NCBI RefSeq assembly: GCF_027532185.1
Contig: NZ_JAPZSV010000007.1
Span: 124,001 to 188,000, forward strand
From: Hylemonella sp.
GTDB lineage: Bacteria; Pseudomonadota; Gammaproteobacteria; Burkholderiales; Burkholderiaceae_C
Direction of reading: 5' to 3'
DNA: 64,000 bases
The notes below the pieces were generated by a model. The model made no database searches. It saw only the letters and a program-made list of their open reading frames with translations, and was not told the origin of the DNA. Below, piece after piece: positions 8,042 through 16,000 of this stretch. The position numbers and the translations under genes were made by a program. Within the stretch, counting starts at the first letter, position 1; the number at the start of each line of letters is the position of its first letter.

Positions 8042-8890
8042 ATGAGCCAAGCCTATATCCTCACCTTCTCCTGCCCGGACCGCCTGGGCCTCGTGCACGC
8101 TGTTTCCGGTTTTCTGCTGGAGCGCGGCGGCAACATCGAAGAAGCCGCCCAGTACAACGACCCGGCAACCGGTCTGTTCTTCATGCGCGTGCGTTTCTCC
8201 TGCGGTCAGGTGACGTTTGAAGACCTGCAGGTGCAGCTCAAGCTCTTCGCCGAGCCCTTCAGCATGAACTGGACGCTGAACCCCGCCGACCAGGCCATGC
8301 GCACTGTGCTCTTCGTCAGCAAGGAGGGCCACTGCCTCAACGACCTGCTGTTCCGCTGGAAGATCGGCCTGCTGCCCATCGACATCCGCGCCATCGTCTC
8401 CAACCACCGCGACTTCTACCAGCTGGCCGCCAGCTACAACGTGCCCTTTCATCACATCCCGGTGACGGCTGCCACCAAGCCCCAGGCCGAGGCCAAGCAA
8501 TTTGAAGTGGTGCAGGCCGAGGGCGCCGAACTCGTGGTGTTGGCGCGTTACATGCAGGTGCTAAGCGACGACCTGTGCCGCAAGCTCAGCGGCAAGGCCA
8601 TCAACATCCACCACAGCTTCCTGCCCAGCTTCAAGGGCGCCAAGCCCTACTACCAGGCCCACGACCGCGGCGTGAAGCTCATCGGCGCCACCGCCCATTA
8701 CGTGACGGCTGATCTGGACGAGGGCCCGATCATCGAACAGGACGTGGCCCGCGTGGACCACAGCAAGACCGTGGAAGACCTCACCGCCATCGGCCGCGAC
8801 ACCGAAAGCCAGGTGCTGGCCCGCGCCGTGAAGTGGCACAGCGAACACCGCGTGATCCTCAACGGGCATAAGACGGTGATCTTCAAGTAA
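8042..8890 (+). CDS. purU: Formyltetrahydrofolate deformylase PurU
   Basis: This 282-residue protein has an N-terminal ACT domain (residues about 5-80, starting ILTFSCPDRLGLVHAVSGFL) and a C-terminal formyltransferase-like catalytic domain. Catalytic landmarks are INIHHSFLPSFKGAKPY near residue 182 and TAHYVTADLDEGPIIEQD near 220. The enzyme releases formate from 10-formyltetrahydrofolate, balancing one-carbon pools and supplying formate for PurT. In many genomes ACT-domain control responds to methionine and glycine. A good intrinsic terminator follows at 8911. Confidence 0.95.
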   Translation: MSQAYILTFSCPDRLGLVHAVSGFLLERGGNIEEAAQYNDPATGLFFMRVRFSCGQVTFEDLQVQLKLFAEPFSMNWTLNPADQAMRTVLFVSKEGHCLNDLLFRWKIGLLPIDIRAIVSNHRDFYQLAASYNVPFHHIPVTAATKPQAEAKQFEVVQAEGAELVVLARYMQVLSDDLCRKLSGKAINIHHSFLPSFKGAKPYYQAHDRGVKLIGATAHYVTADLDEGPIIEQDVARVDHSKTVEDLTAIGRDTESQVLARAVKWHSEHRVILNGHKTVIFK

Positions 8891-8910
8891 GCCGTTCACG
8901 CATCCACGAG

Positions 8911-8945
8911 ACCGCCCCGGTTCGCAGGAGCCGCGGCGGTTTTTT
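8911..8945 (+). terminator. Intrinsic terminator after purU
   Basis: The stem ACCGCC/GGCGGT, with extra internal GC pairs, is followed directly by a run of T residues, 20 bp after the purU stop. Confidence 0.85.
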
Positions 8946-8998
8946 CATACGCGGGTGCATGGCCACGCAAGCCGCGGTGACAGGAGCAGAATCTGCGC

Positions 8999-9652
8999 AT
9001 GAAACTACGCACCGTCATCCTTGCTGGCGCCACGGGTCTGGTTGGCCAGCACATCCTCAAAGGCCTGCTGGCCGACCCCCGCGTGAGCGCGGTGCACAGC
9101 CTGGGGCGCCGTATGCCCGCCACGCAACACCCCAAGCTGACGGCCCACCTCGTCGACTTCGCCGCCCTGCCGCCGCTGCCATCCGCCGACGAGCTGTACC
9201 TAGCCCTCGGCACCACCATCAAGGTCGCCGGCAGCCAGGCCGCTTTCCGCGCGATCGACTACGACGCCAACCTGAACGTGGCCAAGGCCGCGCTTGCGTC
9301 TGGCGTGAAGAGGGTGGGATTGGTGAGCGCCATGGGCGCTAACGCCCGCTCCAAGATTTTCTACAACCGCGTCAAGGGCGAGCTGGAAGACGCTCTGACG
9401 CAGCTGCCCTTTGAAGGCCTCGTCATCGCCCGCCCCTCATTGTTGGTCGGAGACCGGGAAGTCCTGGGACAGCCCAAGCGGTCCGGCGAAATGATCGGCG
9501 AGGCGATCGCGCAGGTGCTGGGCTTCCTCATCCCCGCCAACCTCAAACCCATCCAAGCGTCTGCCGTGGCGCAGGCCTTGCTCGATGCCGTTCCGGACGC
9601 CAAGGCTCGCACTGTCTTGCTTTCCGGCGCGATGCGGGGAGGCGGCATCTGA
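8999..9652 (+). CDS. NAD(P)-binding Rossmann oxidoreductase (HTATIP2/NmrA-like)
   Basis: The 217-residue protein is a short single-domain Rossmann protein. It has the nucleotide-binding loop GATGLVGQHILKGLL at residues 10-24, LYLALGTTIKVAGS near 68, and VGLVSAMGANARSKIFYNRVKG near 103-125, where a tyrosine and lysine fit the short-chain dehydrogenase active site. VIARPSLLVGDRE matches the HTATIP2/YwnB-like group. The function is unassigned, probably an NAD(P)H-dependent reductase or epimerase-like enzyme. ACAGGAG precedes the ATG at 8999. It is the last typical high-GC gene before the integron-like island. Confidence 0.85.
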   Translation: MKLRTVILAGATGLVGQHILKGLLADPRVSAVHSLGRRMPATQHPKLTAHLVDFAALPPLPSADELYLALGTTIKVAGSQAAFRAIDYDANLNVAKAALASGVKRVGLVSAMGANARSKIFYNRVKGELEDALTQLPFEGLVIARPSLLVGDREVLGQPKRSGEMIGEAIAQVLGFLIPANLKPIQASAVAQALLDAVPDAKARTVLLSGAMRGGGI

Positions 9653-9753
9653 CCGTGAGATCACAAAGCCTATGCGTAGCTGATGTCCATCAGCTGCTCT
9701 CGACCAAGAACCGTCTGTGACACGGCGGACACCAAGCAGACCTCCTTGCTGAG

Positions 9754-9836
9754 GGGCTTCGCTGATTCGTTATCACCGTTGGAATCCTCGAAGGTCAGGC
9801 GAAGCCCTTGATTCGAAAAGCATTTCTTCCAACGGT
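9754..9836. repeat. Two inverted repeats, one inside or overlapping the other
   Basis: GGGCTTCGC at 9754-9762 pairs with GCGAAGCCC at 9799-9807. ACCGTTGGAA at 9775-9784 pairs with TTCCAACGGT at 9827-9836. Both arms of each pair match perfectly. The two stems overlap in space and cannot both form at once. TTGGAA/TTCCAA at the ends resembles integron core sites but in the wrong order for a simple attC. Confidence 0.7.
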
Positions 9837-9861
9837 TCCGCCTTTGTTATCCGTCAGTCGA

Positions 9862-10015
9862 CCTTGTTATACAGACAGGTTTGCTGGGTTTGTGGACTTT
9901 GTTCATAGACTGTCTACGTGGGGCATTCTGGAAAAGACTGATATAAATCAGGCATTTAGAACAAATCACGGGAGGAAGCTTGATGAGCTACGGCCTTGTT
10001 ATACAGACGGGTTTG
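9862..10015 (+). repeat. Direct repeat pair CCTTGTTATACAGAC
   Basis: The 22-bp units at 9862-9883 and 9994-10015 differ at one base; both begin CCTTGTTATACAGAC and end GGTTTG. They are 132 bp apart. A weaker third relative occurs near 9842. In one frame both units encode LVIQTGL, so they may be copies of the start of one small gene. The second unit has a GGAGG and an ATG at 9983, and the 16-codon reading ends inside the GTTAGGC core site. Confidence 0.7.
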
Positions 10016-10033
10016 ACGTCTACATCACGTTAG
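9983..10033 (+). other. Truncated small reading frame ending in the integron core site
   Basis: A 16-codon frame (MSYGLVIQTGLTSTSR) starts at an ATG with GGGAGG 8 bp before it and stops at TAG inside GTTAGGC. It may be the remnant of a small gene cut off by cassette insertion, or it may be chance. The same LVIQTGL peptide is readable from the other repeat at 9862. Function cannot be assigned. Confidence 0.2.
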
Positions 10034-10035
10034 GC
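10029..10035 (+). other. Integron-type core site GTTAGGC (left cassette boundary)
   Basis: GTTAGGC matches the GTTRRRY recombination core exactly. It lies 9 bp before the ATG of the following small gene, the usual cassette geometry, and about 340 bp before the matching core of the attC site at 10370. No complete attC could be recognised upstream of it, so it might instead belong to an attI-like or secondary site. Confidence 0.55.
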
Positions 10036-10043
10036 AAGTCTTC

Positions 10044-10322
10044 ATGCCTTGGCTCGCACGCTACTTTGTCTGTGCAATCCCTGCTGCAGTAACGCTTGGC
10101 GGGTGGGCCTTCGCTGCATGGGCCTACGATAACTTCAACTGCGAGGCTGTCTCCAAGGGCTTGGCTTCTTGCTACGCCGGCAGCCTCAATATCACTTGGT
10201 TTGTCGGCGTCGGCTTGTTCTGGTGTCAACTGCTGGCGTGGGTCGCAGTTCCAATGTCACTTTGGTTCTTGGGCAAAACGTATGAACAGCATCGTAACTT
10301 TCGGGAGAAGAGTCTTGCCTAA
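10044..10322 (+). CDS. Integron gene-cassette protein, small membrane protein of unknown function
   Basis: The 92-residue protein has two hydrophobic segments (about 6-27 and 50-75) separated by a hydrophilic loop with two cysteines (FNCEAVSKGLASCYAG) and a charged C-terminus (KTYEQHRNFREKSLA). I do not recognise the family. The start lies 9 bp after the core site GTTAGGC, whose AGG could serve as ribosome-binding sequence. The stop TAA lies inside GCCTAAC, the left core of a 60-bp attC site, as is typical of integron cassettes. Base composition is lower in GC than neighbouring genes. It is likely an inner-membrane protein acquired as a cassette. Confidence 0.65.
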   Translation: MPWLARYFVCAIPAAVTLGGWAFAAWAYDNFNCEAVSKGLASCYAGSLNITWFVGVGLFWCQLLAWVAVPMSLWFLGKTYEQHRNFREKSLA

Positions 10323-10376
10323 CCCTTCAGTCAAGCGCCGATCGCCTACGGCGTCGGCTTACTTCAAACGTTAAGC
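10317..10376 (+). repeat. Integron attC recombination site (59-be), 60 bp
   Basis: The site starts with the R'' core GCCTAAC (10317-10323) and ends with the R' core GTTAAGC (10370-10376). Between them TCAAGC and GGCTTA form the L''/L' pair and a GC-rich stem closes on a short TAC loop. Length and internal layout match the classical 60-bp attC sites of aadA-type cassettes. The right core is six of seven bases complementary to the left one. No integrase gene is present within the window. Confidence 0.85.
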
Positions 10377-10404
10377 TCCGCAACCACAGCCTCTCGCCAC
10401 CATC

Positions 10405-10791
10405 ATGAAGCGCACTCTGATTAGTTCAGGCTCATCATTCGAGCAGGAGATCGGCTACTCCAGGGCCGTTGTTCAAGGCGACTGGGTCTTCGTTTCAGGA
10501 ACGACGGGCTTCGACTACGCGACGATGACCATCGCCGAAGGAGTGCAGGCGCAAGCCGAACAATGCTTGAAGAACATCGAAGCCGCATTGGTCCAGGCGG
10601 GTGCGAGCCTCAAGGACGTGGTTCGCGTGACCTACGTGCTCCCCGACGGGAAGGATTTCCCGGAGTGCTGGCCCGTGCTGCGCAAGTACTTCGGGGAAGT
10701 TCGTCCGGCAGCAATGATGATCTCTGCAAACCTACTGGATCCGCGTATGCGCATCGAAATCGAGGTCACCGCTCTCAAGCAAAGCAAGTAG
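10405..10791 (+). CDS. RidA/YjgF-family protein, next to an attC site
   Basis: This 128-residue protein has the RidA fold markers: GYSRAVVQGDWVFVSGTTG near residues 17-35, QAEQCLKNIEAALVQAGAS near 49-68, and RPAAMMISANLLDPRMRIEIE near 99-119. The RPA-plus-L pattern and the final-strand arginine fit a reactive-imine deaminase or a related RidA subfamily. Some RidA proteins hydrolyse enamine/imine intermediates in amino acid metabolism; this one resembles the broader Rid6/7-type group, and its substrate is not known. The gene starts 29 bp after the attC core, so it sits where a second cassette would begin. No clear attC was found after it, so it may be resident or a degraded cassette. Codon use is less GC-rich than the surroundings. 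Confidence 0.85.
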   Translation: MKRTLISSGSSFEQEIGYSRAVVQGDWVFVSGTTGFDYATMTIAEGVQAQAEQCLKNIEAALVQAGASLKDVVRVTYVLPDGKDFPECWPVLRKYFGEVRPAAMMISANLLDPRMRIEIEVTALKQSK

Positions 10792-10874
10792 CTGCGCAGA
10801 GTTAAACCTGTCGCCTTACCTCTCGATCGAGCGGACGCAGTCCAGCAAGTTGCTCTTCATTTCAGGCTTCGATC

Positions 10875-10891
10875 CTCTCAAACGTTGAGAG
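10875..10891. repeat. Short perfect stem-loop after the RidA gene
   Basis: CTCTCAA and TTGAGAG flank a 3-base ACG loop. There is no following T-run, so a terminator is unlikely. The sequence TCAAACGTTGAGA resembles the right end of the attC site (TTCAAACGTTAAGC) and may be a decayed core. Confidence 0.4.
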
Positions 10892-10973
10892 TCTGCTTCC
10901 AAGCGCAAAAGAGTCCGCGATGGATTGCTGGCTGTCACTGGACGACCGCTACTCATCAGTGAATCCCAAAAAG

Positions 10974-11003
10974 AAAGCACCGGCTCTCACGAGCCGGGGC
11001 TTT
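10974..11003 (-). terminator. Intrinsic terminator of the class V aminotransferase gene
   Basis: CCGGCTC/GAGCCGG forms a stable stem with a TCAC loop. On the minus strand the stem is followed by TGCTTTCTTTTT. It lies 20 bp beyond the stop at 11024. Confidence 0.75.
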
Positions 11004-11023
11004 CTGATTTGGAGTAAAGAAGA

Positions 11024-12178
11024 TCAGGCCGCCTGCGCCACCTTCTCCACATACCCCAGCTTGTCCAGCGCGTCAGCCAGCTGCTTCACGCTACGGTCCG
11101 GGTTGTGCAGCTTGTCCAGGCCAAAGAGGCCGATGCGGAAGGTGCTGAAGTCGGCGGGCTCGTCGCACTGCAGGGGCACGCCAGCGGCAGTCTGCAGGCC
11201 CAGGGCCAGGAATTTCTTGCTGTTCTGGATCTCGGGGTCGGTGGTGTAGCTCACGACCACGCCCGGGGCCTTGAAGCCATCGGCGGCCACGCTGACGAAA
11301 CCGCGGGCCTCCATGAGCGCGCGCACCTTGGCGCCCAGGGTGATCTGCTCCTGGCGCACCTTGTCGAAACCGTATTCCTTGGTCTCGCGCATCACCTGGT
11401 CCAGCCGTGCCAGCGCGTCGGTGGGCATGGTGGTGTGGTAGGTGTGGCCGCCGTTTTCGTAGGCTTCCATGACCTGCAGCCACTTCTTGAGGTCGGCGGC
11501 GAAGCTGGTGCTGGTGGTGCCGTCGATGGCCTTGCGGGCGCGCTCGCTGAGCATGACCATGGCGCAGGCGGGTGAGCCGCTCCAGCCCTTCTGCGGCGCG
11601 CTGACCAGCACGTCCACACCCGTGGCCTGCATGTCGACCCAGAGGCAGCCGGAGGCGATGCAGTCCAGCACGAAGAGGCCACCCACGTCATGGACGGCGT
11701 CGGTGACCTTCTTGAGGTAGTCGTCGGGCAGGACCATGCCGGCCGAGGTTTCCACGTGCGGGGCAAACACGACGTCAGGCTTCTCGGCCTTGATGGCCGC
11801 CACGACCTCTTCCACGGGGCAGGGAATCCATTGGGCCTGCGAACCGGTGCCGATGCGGCGCGCCTTGAGCACGGTGGCACTGGCGGGGATGTTGCCCATC
11901 TCGAAGATCTGCGTCCAGCGGTAGCTGAACCAGCCGTTGCGAATGACCAGGGCCTTCTTGCCGGTGGCGAACTGGCGCGCCACGGATTCCATGCCGAAGG
12001 TGCCGCTGCCGGGCACCAGCACCGAGGACTTGGCTTTGTAGACTTCCTTGAGGATGGCGGAGATGTCCCGCATCACACCCTGGAAGCGCTTGGACATGTG
12101 GTTGAGCGCTCGGTCGGTGTAGACCACCGAGAACTCGAGCAGGCCGTCCGGGTCCACGTTGGGCAGTAGTGCGGGCAT
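11024..12178 (-). CDS. Class V aminotransferase (alanine/serine-glyoxylate type)
   Basis: The 384-residue protein carries the class V aminotransferase layout: VLVPGSGTFGMESVARQF near residues 53-70, ETSAGMVLPDDYLKKV near 143, the cofactor aspartate in FVLDCIASGCLW near 168, and the Schiff-base lysine in SAPQKGWSG near 195. This matches alanine- or serine-glyoxylate aminotransferases, which convert glyoxylate to glycine. The protein starts MPALLPNVDPDGLLEFSVVY, typical of a Burkholderiales subgroup. It is followed on the same strand by a clear terminator. phosphatidylserine decarboxylase begins upstream only 11 bp away, so co-transcription is likely, although the functions are not linked. Confidence 0.88.
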   Translation of the reverse strand: MPALLPNVDPDGLLEFSVVYTDRALNHMSKRFQGVMRDISAILKEVYKAKSSVLVPGSGTFGMESVARQFATGKKALVIRNGWFSYRWTQIFEMGNIPASATVLKARRIGTGSQAQWIPCPVEEVVAAIKAEKPDVVFAPHVETSAGMVLPDDYLKKVTDAVHDVGGLFVLDCIASGCLWVDMQATGVDVLVSAPQKGWSGSPACAMVMLSERARKAIDGTTSTSFAADLKKWLQVMEAYENGGHTYHTTMPTDALARLDQVMRETKEYGFDKVRQEQITLGAKVRALMEARGFVSVAADGFKAPGVVVSYTTDPEIQNSKKFLALGLQTAAGVPLQCDEPADFSTFRIGLFGLDKLHNPDRSVKQLADALDKLGYVEKVAQAA

Positions 12179-12189
12179 AAAAACTCCGT

Positions 12190-13038
12190 TTAAGACAGTG
12201 AATCGGCCATTTTCTCACCAAGCCGGATCGGGCGTGTGGGCGCCCAATCGGGGTTAAACCCGATGGCCGCCTGGGGCCAAAGCATCACGACGGTGGAGCC
12301 GAGCAGGAAACGGCCCATTTCGGCGCCTTGTTCCAGGGTGATCCCCTGACCTTGGTAGTGCCATTCGGTCACCTGGGCGCGGCGCGGCGGATTGACCACG
12401 CCGTGCCAGACCGTGGCCATGCTGCCGACGATGGTGGCACCCACGAGCACCAGCACCAGCGGGCCGTGGGCCGTGTCGAAGACGCAGACCACGCGTTCGT
12501 TGCGCGCAAACAGGCCGGGCACACCGCGCGCCGTGGTGGGGTTGACCGAGAACAGATCGCCCGGCACGTAGATCATGCGCGTGAGCGTGCCTTTGCAGGG
12601 CATGTGGATGCGGTGGTAGTCGCGCGGGCTGAGATACAGCGTGGCGAAGTGGCCGTTCTCGAACTGCTGGGCCAGCGCGGCATCACCTCCCACCAGGGCC
12701 GTGGTGCTGTAGCGGTGGCCCTTGGCCTGGAAGATCTGGTCGCGTTCGATGGCGCCGAACTGGCTGATGGCGCCGTCCACCGGGCAGACCCAGGTGGCAT
12801 GGGCCAGCGGGCGGGCGCCGTCTTTCAGCGCGCGGGTGAAGAAATCGTTGAAGCTGGCGTAGCTGGCCGGGTCCGGGTTGGCCGCTTCGGCCATGTTGAC
12901 GTTGTAGCGGCGGATGAAGCGGCGGATGATGCCCGTGGTGATGGCCCCCATCTGCGAACCAGCCACCAGGCCAGCGAAGGAGGTCAATGCCTTTTTGGGC
13001 AGCAGGTATTGCGGCAGGACCGCGAGACGATCGGACAC
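12190..13038 (-). CDS. psd: Phosphatidylserine decarboxylase proenzyme, GTG start
   Basis: This 282-residue inner-membrane enzyme makes phosphatidylethanolamine by decarboxylating phosphatidylserine. The self-cleavage motif LGST near residue 246 is followed by VVMLWP; serine becomes the pyruvoyl group. Other landmarks are the SFNDFFTRALK segment near 63, VCPVDGAISQFG near 84, and YLSPRDYHRIHMPC near 135, where the histidines and aspartate are catalytic. The start codon is GTG at 13038, with the reading SDRLAVLPQYLLP after it. Length is close to other proteobacterial Psd proteins. Begins 33 bp from the end of the RND gene. Confidence 0.94.
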   Translation of the reverse strand: MSDRLAVLPQYLLPKKALTSFAGLVAGSQMGAITTGIIRRFIRRYNVNMAEAANPDPASYASFNDFFTRALKDGARPLAHATWVCPVDGAISQFGAIERDQIFQAKGHRYSTTALVGGDAALAQQFENGHFATLYLSPRDYHRIHMPCKGTLTRMIYVPGDLFSVNPTTARGVPGLFARNERVVCVFDTAHGPLVLVLVGATIVGSMATVWHGVVNPPRRAQVTEWHYQGQGITLEQGAEMGRFLLGSTVVMLWPQAAIGFNPDWAPTRPIRLGEKMADSLS

Positions 13039-13071
13039 GGGACCACCTGGGTCGGACTGGGAAGGCCGCGA

Positions 13072-16000
13072 TTATAAAGAGCCCCCCTGGCGGCGGCGCA
13101 GCAGCCGGCCCAGCAGGTGCTCCGCATCGTCGACGATGGTGTAGACCGCGGGAATGACCAGCAGGCTCAGCACCGTGGAAGTGATCAGGCCGCCGATGAC
13201 CGCCACGGCCATCGGGCTGCGAAAGCTCGGATCGGCCGACCCCCAACCCACCGCCAGCGGCAGCATGCCGGCCCCCATGGCCAGCGTGGTCATGACCACC
13301 GGGCGGGCGCGCTTGTGGCAGGCGTCGAGCAGGGCCTCCAGGCGGCCCATCGGCGCGGTGGTGGCCCGGCCGTCAGGCCCCGGGTGGCCATGCCGCGCTT
13401 CAATCGCGTACTCCACCAGCAGGATGGAGTTCTTGGTGGCGATGCCCATGAGCATGATGAGACCGATCAGGGACGGCATGGAGAACCCCTGGTTGGCCAC
13501 CAGCAGGCCCACGAAGGCGCCCCCCAGCGACAGCGGCAAGGCGGCGAGGATGGTCAACGGTTGCAGGAAGTCCTTGAACAGCAGCACCAGCACGATGTAG
13601 ATGCAGAGCACGCCCGTCAGCATGGCCAGCGCGAAGCTGGCAAACAGCTCGCCCATGACCTCGGCATCGCCCAGCGCAAGCTGGCGCACCCCCGGTGGCA
13701 GGTTGCGGATGGATTCCAGACGCTCGACCGCCTCGGTCACCTCCCCGAGCGGCACGCCCGAGAGCTCGACCTCGAAGGTGATGTTGCGCGCGCGGTTGAG
13801 GCGGTCGATCACCGCGGGGCCGCCGGAGAGTTCCAGCGTGGCGACCTGGCTCAGCATCACCGGGCCCTTGACGCCGGGGACGGTGAGGCGCCCCAGCAGG
13901 TCCAGGTCCTGGCGGGCCTGGCCCTCCAGCTTGACCACGATGGGAATCTGGCGCTGGCTCAGGTTGAGCTTGGGCAGGGACTGGTCGTAGTCGCCCACGG
14001 TGGCGATGCGCAGGGTCTCGCCGATGGCGCTGCTGGTCACGCCCAGGTCGGCGGCGCGCGCAAAGTCCGGGCGCACGGCCACCTCGGTGCGCGTCAGGCT
14101 GGCGCTGCTGGTCACCGAACCCAGGCCGGGGATGGTGCGCAGATCACGCTCGACGGCAGCGGCTGCGTCCAGCAGCGCGCGCGGGTCCTCGCCCGTGAGC
14201 ACGAGCTGGTATTTCTCGCCCGAGCCGCCCAGCCCCACCTTGCTGCGCACGCCGGGCAGTTCGGCCAGCGCGGTGCGGATCTGCTGCTCGATGCCCTGCT
14301 TGCGCGGGCGCTCGCCGCGCGGCGCCAGCAGCACCGTGAGCGTGGCCTTGCGCACCTCGGAGCCACCGGGCGGAGCGAAGGGATCCGACCCGGCCGCGCC
14401 CGCGCCGATGGTGGTGTAGACACTCTGGACGTGGGGCACCTGGGTGATCAGCGCACGCGCGGCCTCGGCGGATTGGCGCGTCTGCGCCAGGGTCGCGCCC
14501 GGGGGCAGCTCCAGATAGACCTGGGTCTGCGAGTTGTCATCCGGGGGGATGAAGCCCTGGGGCAGCAGCGGGATGAGCATCAGCGAGCCCACGAAAAACG
14601 CCCCGGCCGCGGCCAGCGTGGTCCAGCGGTGGCGCAGCGCCCAGGCACTGGCGCGCAGGTAGGCCGGCATCCAGAAGGGGTCGCGATGCGGCCGCGTGCT
14701 GGGGCGCATGATGTAAGCGGCCATCATGGGCGTGAGCACGCGCGCCACCACCAGCGAGGCGAACACGGCCAGCGCAGCAGTCCAGCCGAACTGCTTGAAG
14801 AACTTGCCCGGCACGCCACTCATGAAGGCCGTGGGCAGGAACACGGCAATCAGCGTGAAGGTGGTGGCGATCACGGCCAGACCGATCTCGTCGGCCGCCT
14901 CCATGGCGGCCTGGTAGGGCGTCTTGCCCATGCGCAGATGGCGCTCGATGTTCTCGACCTCGACGATCGCGTCGTCCACCAGCACGCCGATGACCAGCGA
15001 GAGCGCCAGCAGCGTGACGACGTTGATCGAGAAGCCGAAGTAGTGCATGCCGATGAAGGCCGGGATGGCCGACAGCGGCAGGGCCACGGCAGACACCACC
15101 GTTGCGCGCGCATCGCGCAGGAAGAGCCAGACCACCACGATGGCGAGGAAGGCGCCCTCATAAAGCAGGGTCATGGAAGCGTCGAACTCCTCCTGCACGG
15201 GCTGCACGAAGTTGAAGGCCTCGACCAGGCGGATGTCGGGATGCGCGGCCTTGAGCTCCTCCAGCACGGCCTGCACGGCCGCACCGACCTCGACCTCGCT
15301 GGCGCCCTTGCTGCGGGTGATCTCGAAGCCGACCACGGGCTGGCCGTTGAGCAGCGCCAGCGCACGGGGCTCGGCCACCGTGTCGCGCACGCGCGCCACC
15401 TCGTCCAGCCGCACGCTCACGCCGTTGCTGAGCACCAGCTCCAGTCGCGCCAGCTCCTGGGCCGACTGCACCGTGGCCAGGGTGCGCATGGGCTGCTCGC
15501 CACCGCCCAGGTCCACGCGTCCGCCCGCGCTTTCGGTCTGCACCTGGCGCAGCTGGCGCGAGACGTCGGCCGCGCTGGCGCCCAGCGCCTGCAGCTTGAG
15601 CGGGTCCAGCGCCACGTCGATCTGCCGGTTCACACCCCCCACGCGCGACACCGACCCCACGCCCTTGACGCCCAGCAGCCGGCGCGCCACGGTGTTGTCC
15701 ACAAACCAGCTGAGGGCCTCGTCGTCCATCGATGCCGAGGCGATGGTGTAGGCGAGGATGGGCGAGCCCGAGAGGTTGATCTTGCCGATGATGGGATCGC
15801 GCAGATCGCCCGGCAGATCGGCGCGCACCCCCTGGACGGCCGAGCGCACATCGTCGACCGCCTCCTGGGTGGGCTTTTCCAGCCGGAACTCGGCCGTGAG
15901 GATCACGCCGCCGTCCTGTACCTTGGTGTAGAGGTTCTTGAGCCCCTGCAGGGGCGCGATGGCGTTCTCGAGCTTGCGTGCGACGTCGGACTCCAGCTGA

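Larger units (their letters stand above)
9653..10028. other. Gene-poor, relatively AT-rich stretch left of the integron cassette
   Basis: No convincing gene was found in these about 375 bp. The stretch is visibly less GC-rich than its surroundings and holds two nested inverted repeats (9754-9836) and a near-identical direct repeat pair (9862 and 9994). A TTG-initiated frame from 9808 crosses the cassette boundary and is probably spurious. The sequence looks like remains of mobile or integron-associated DNA. Confidence 0.6.

Noticed and set aside
9775-9836. Complete attC site in the inverted repeat
   Set aside because: The core-like motifs are in the reverse order (GTTGGAA first, TTCCAAC last) and no L boxes are visible.
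9808-10092. Open frame of 94 codons crossing the left end of the cassette
   Set aside because: TTG start without a ribosome site, crosses the GTTAGGC core and the start of the better supported cassette gene, and its internal RPCYTD repeat follows from the DNA repeat.
10800-10891. Second attC after the RidA gene
   Set aside because: Only a partial right-end resemblance was found; the left core does not fit RYYYAAC.
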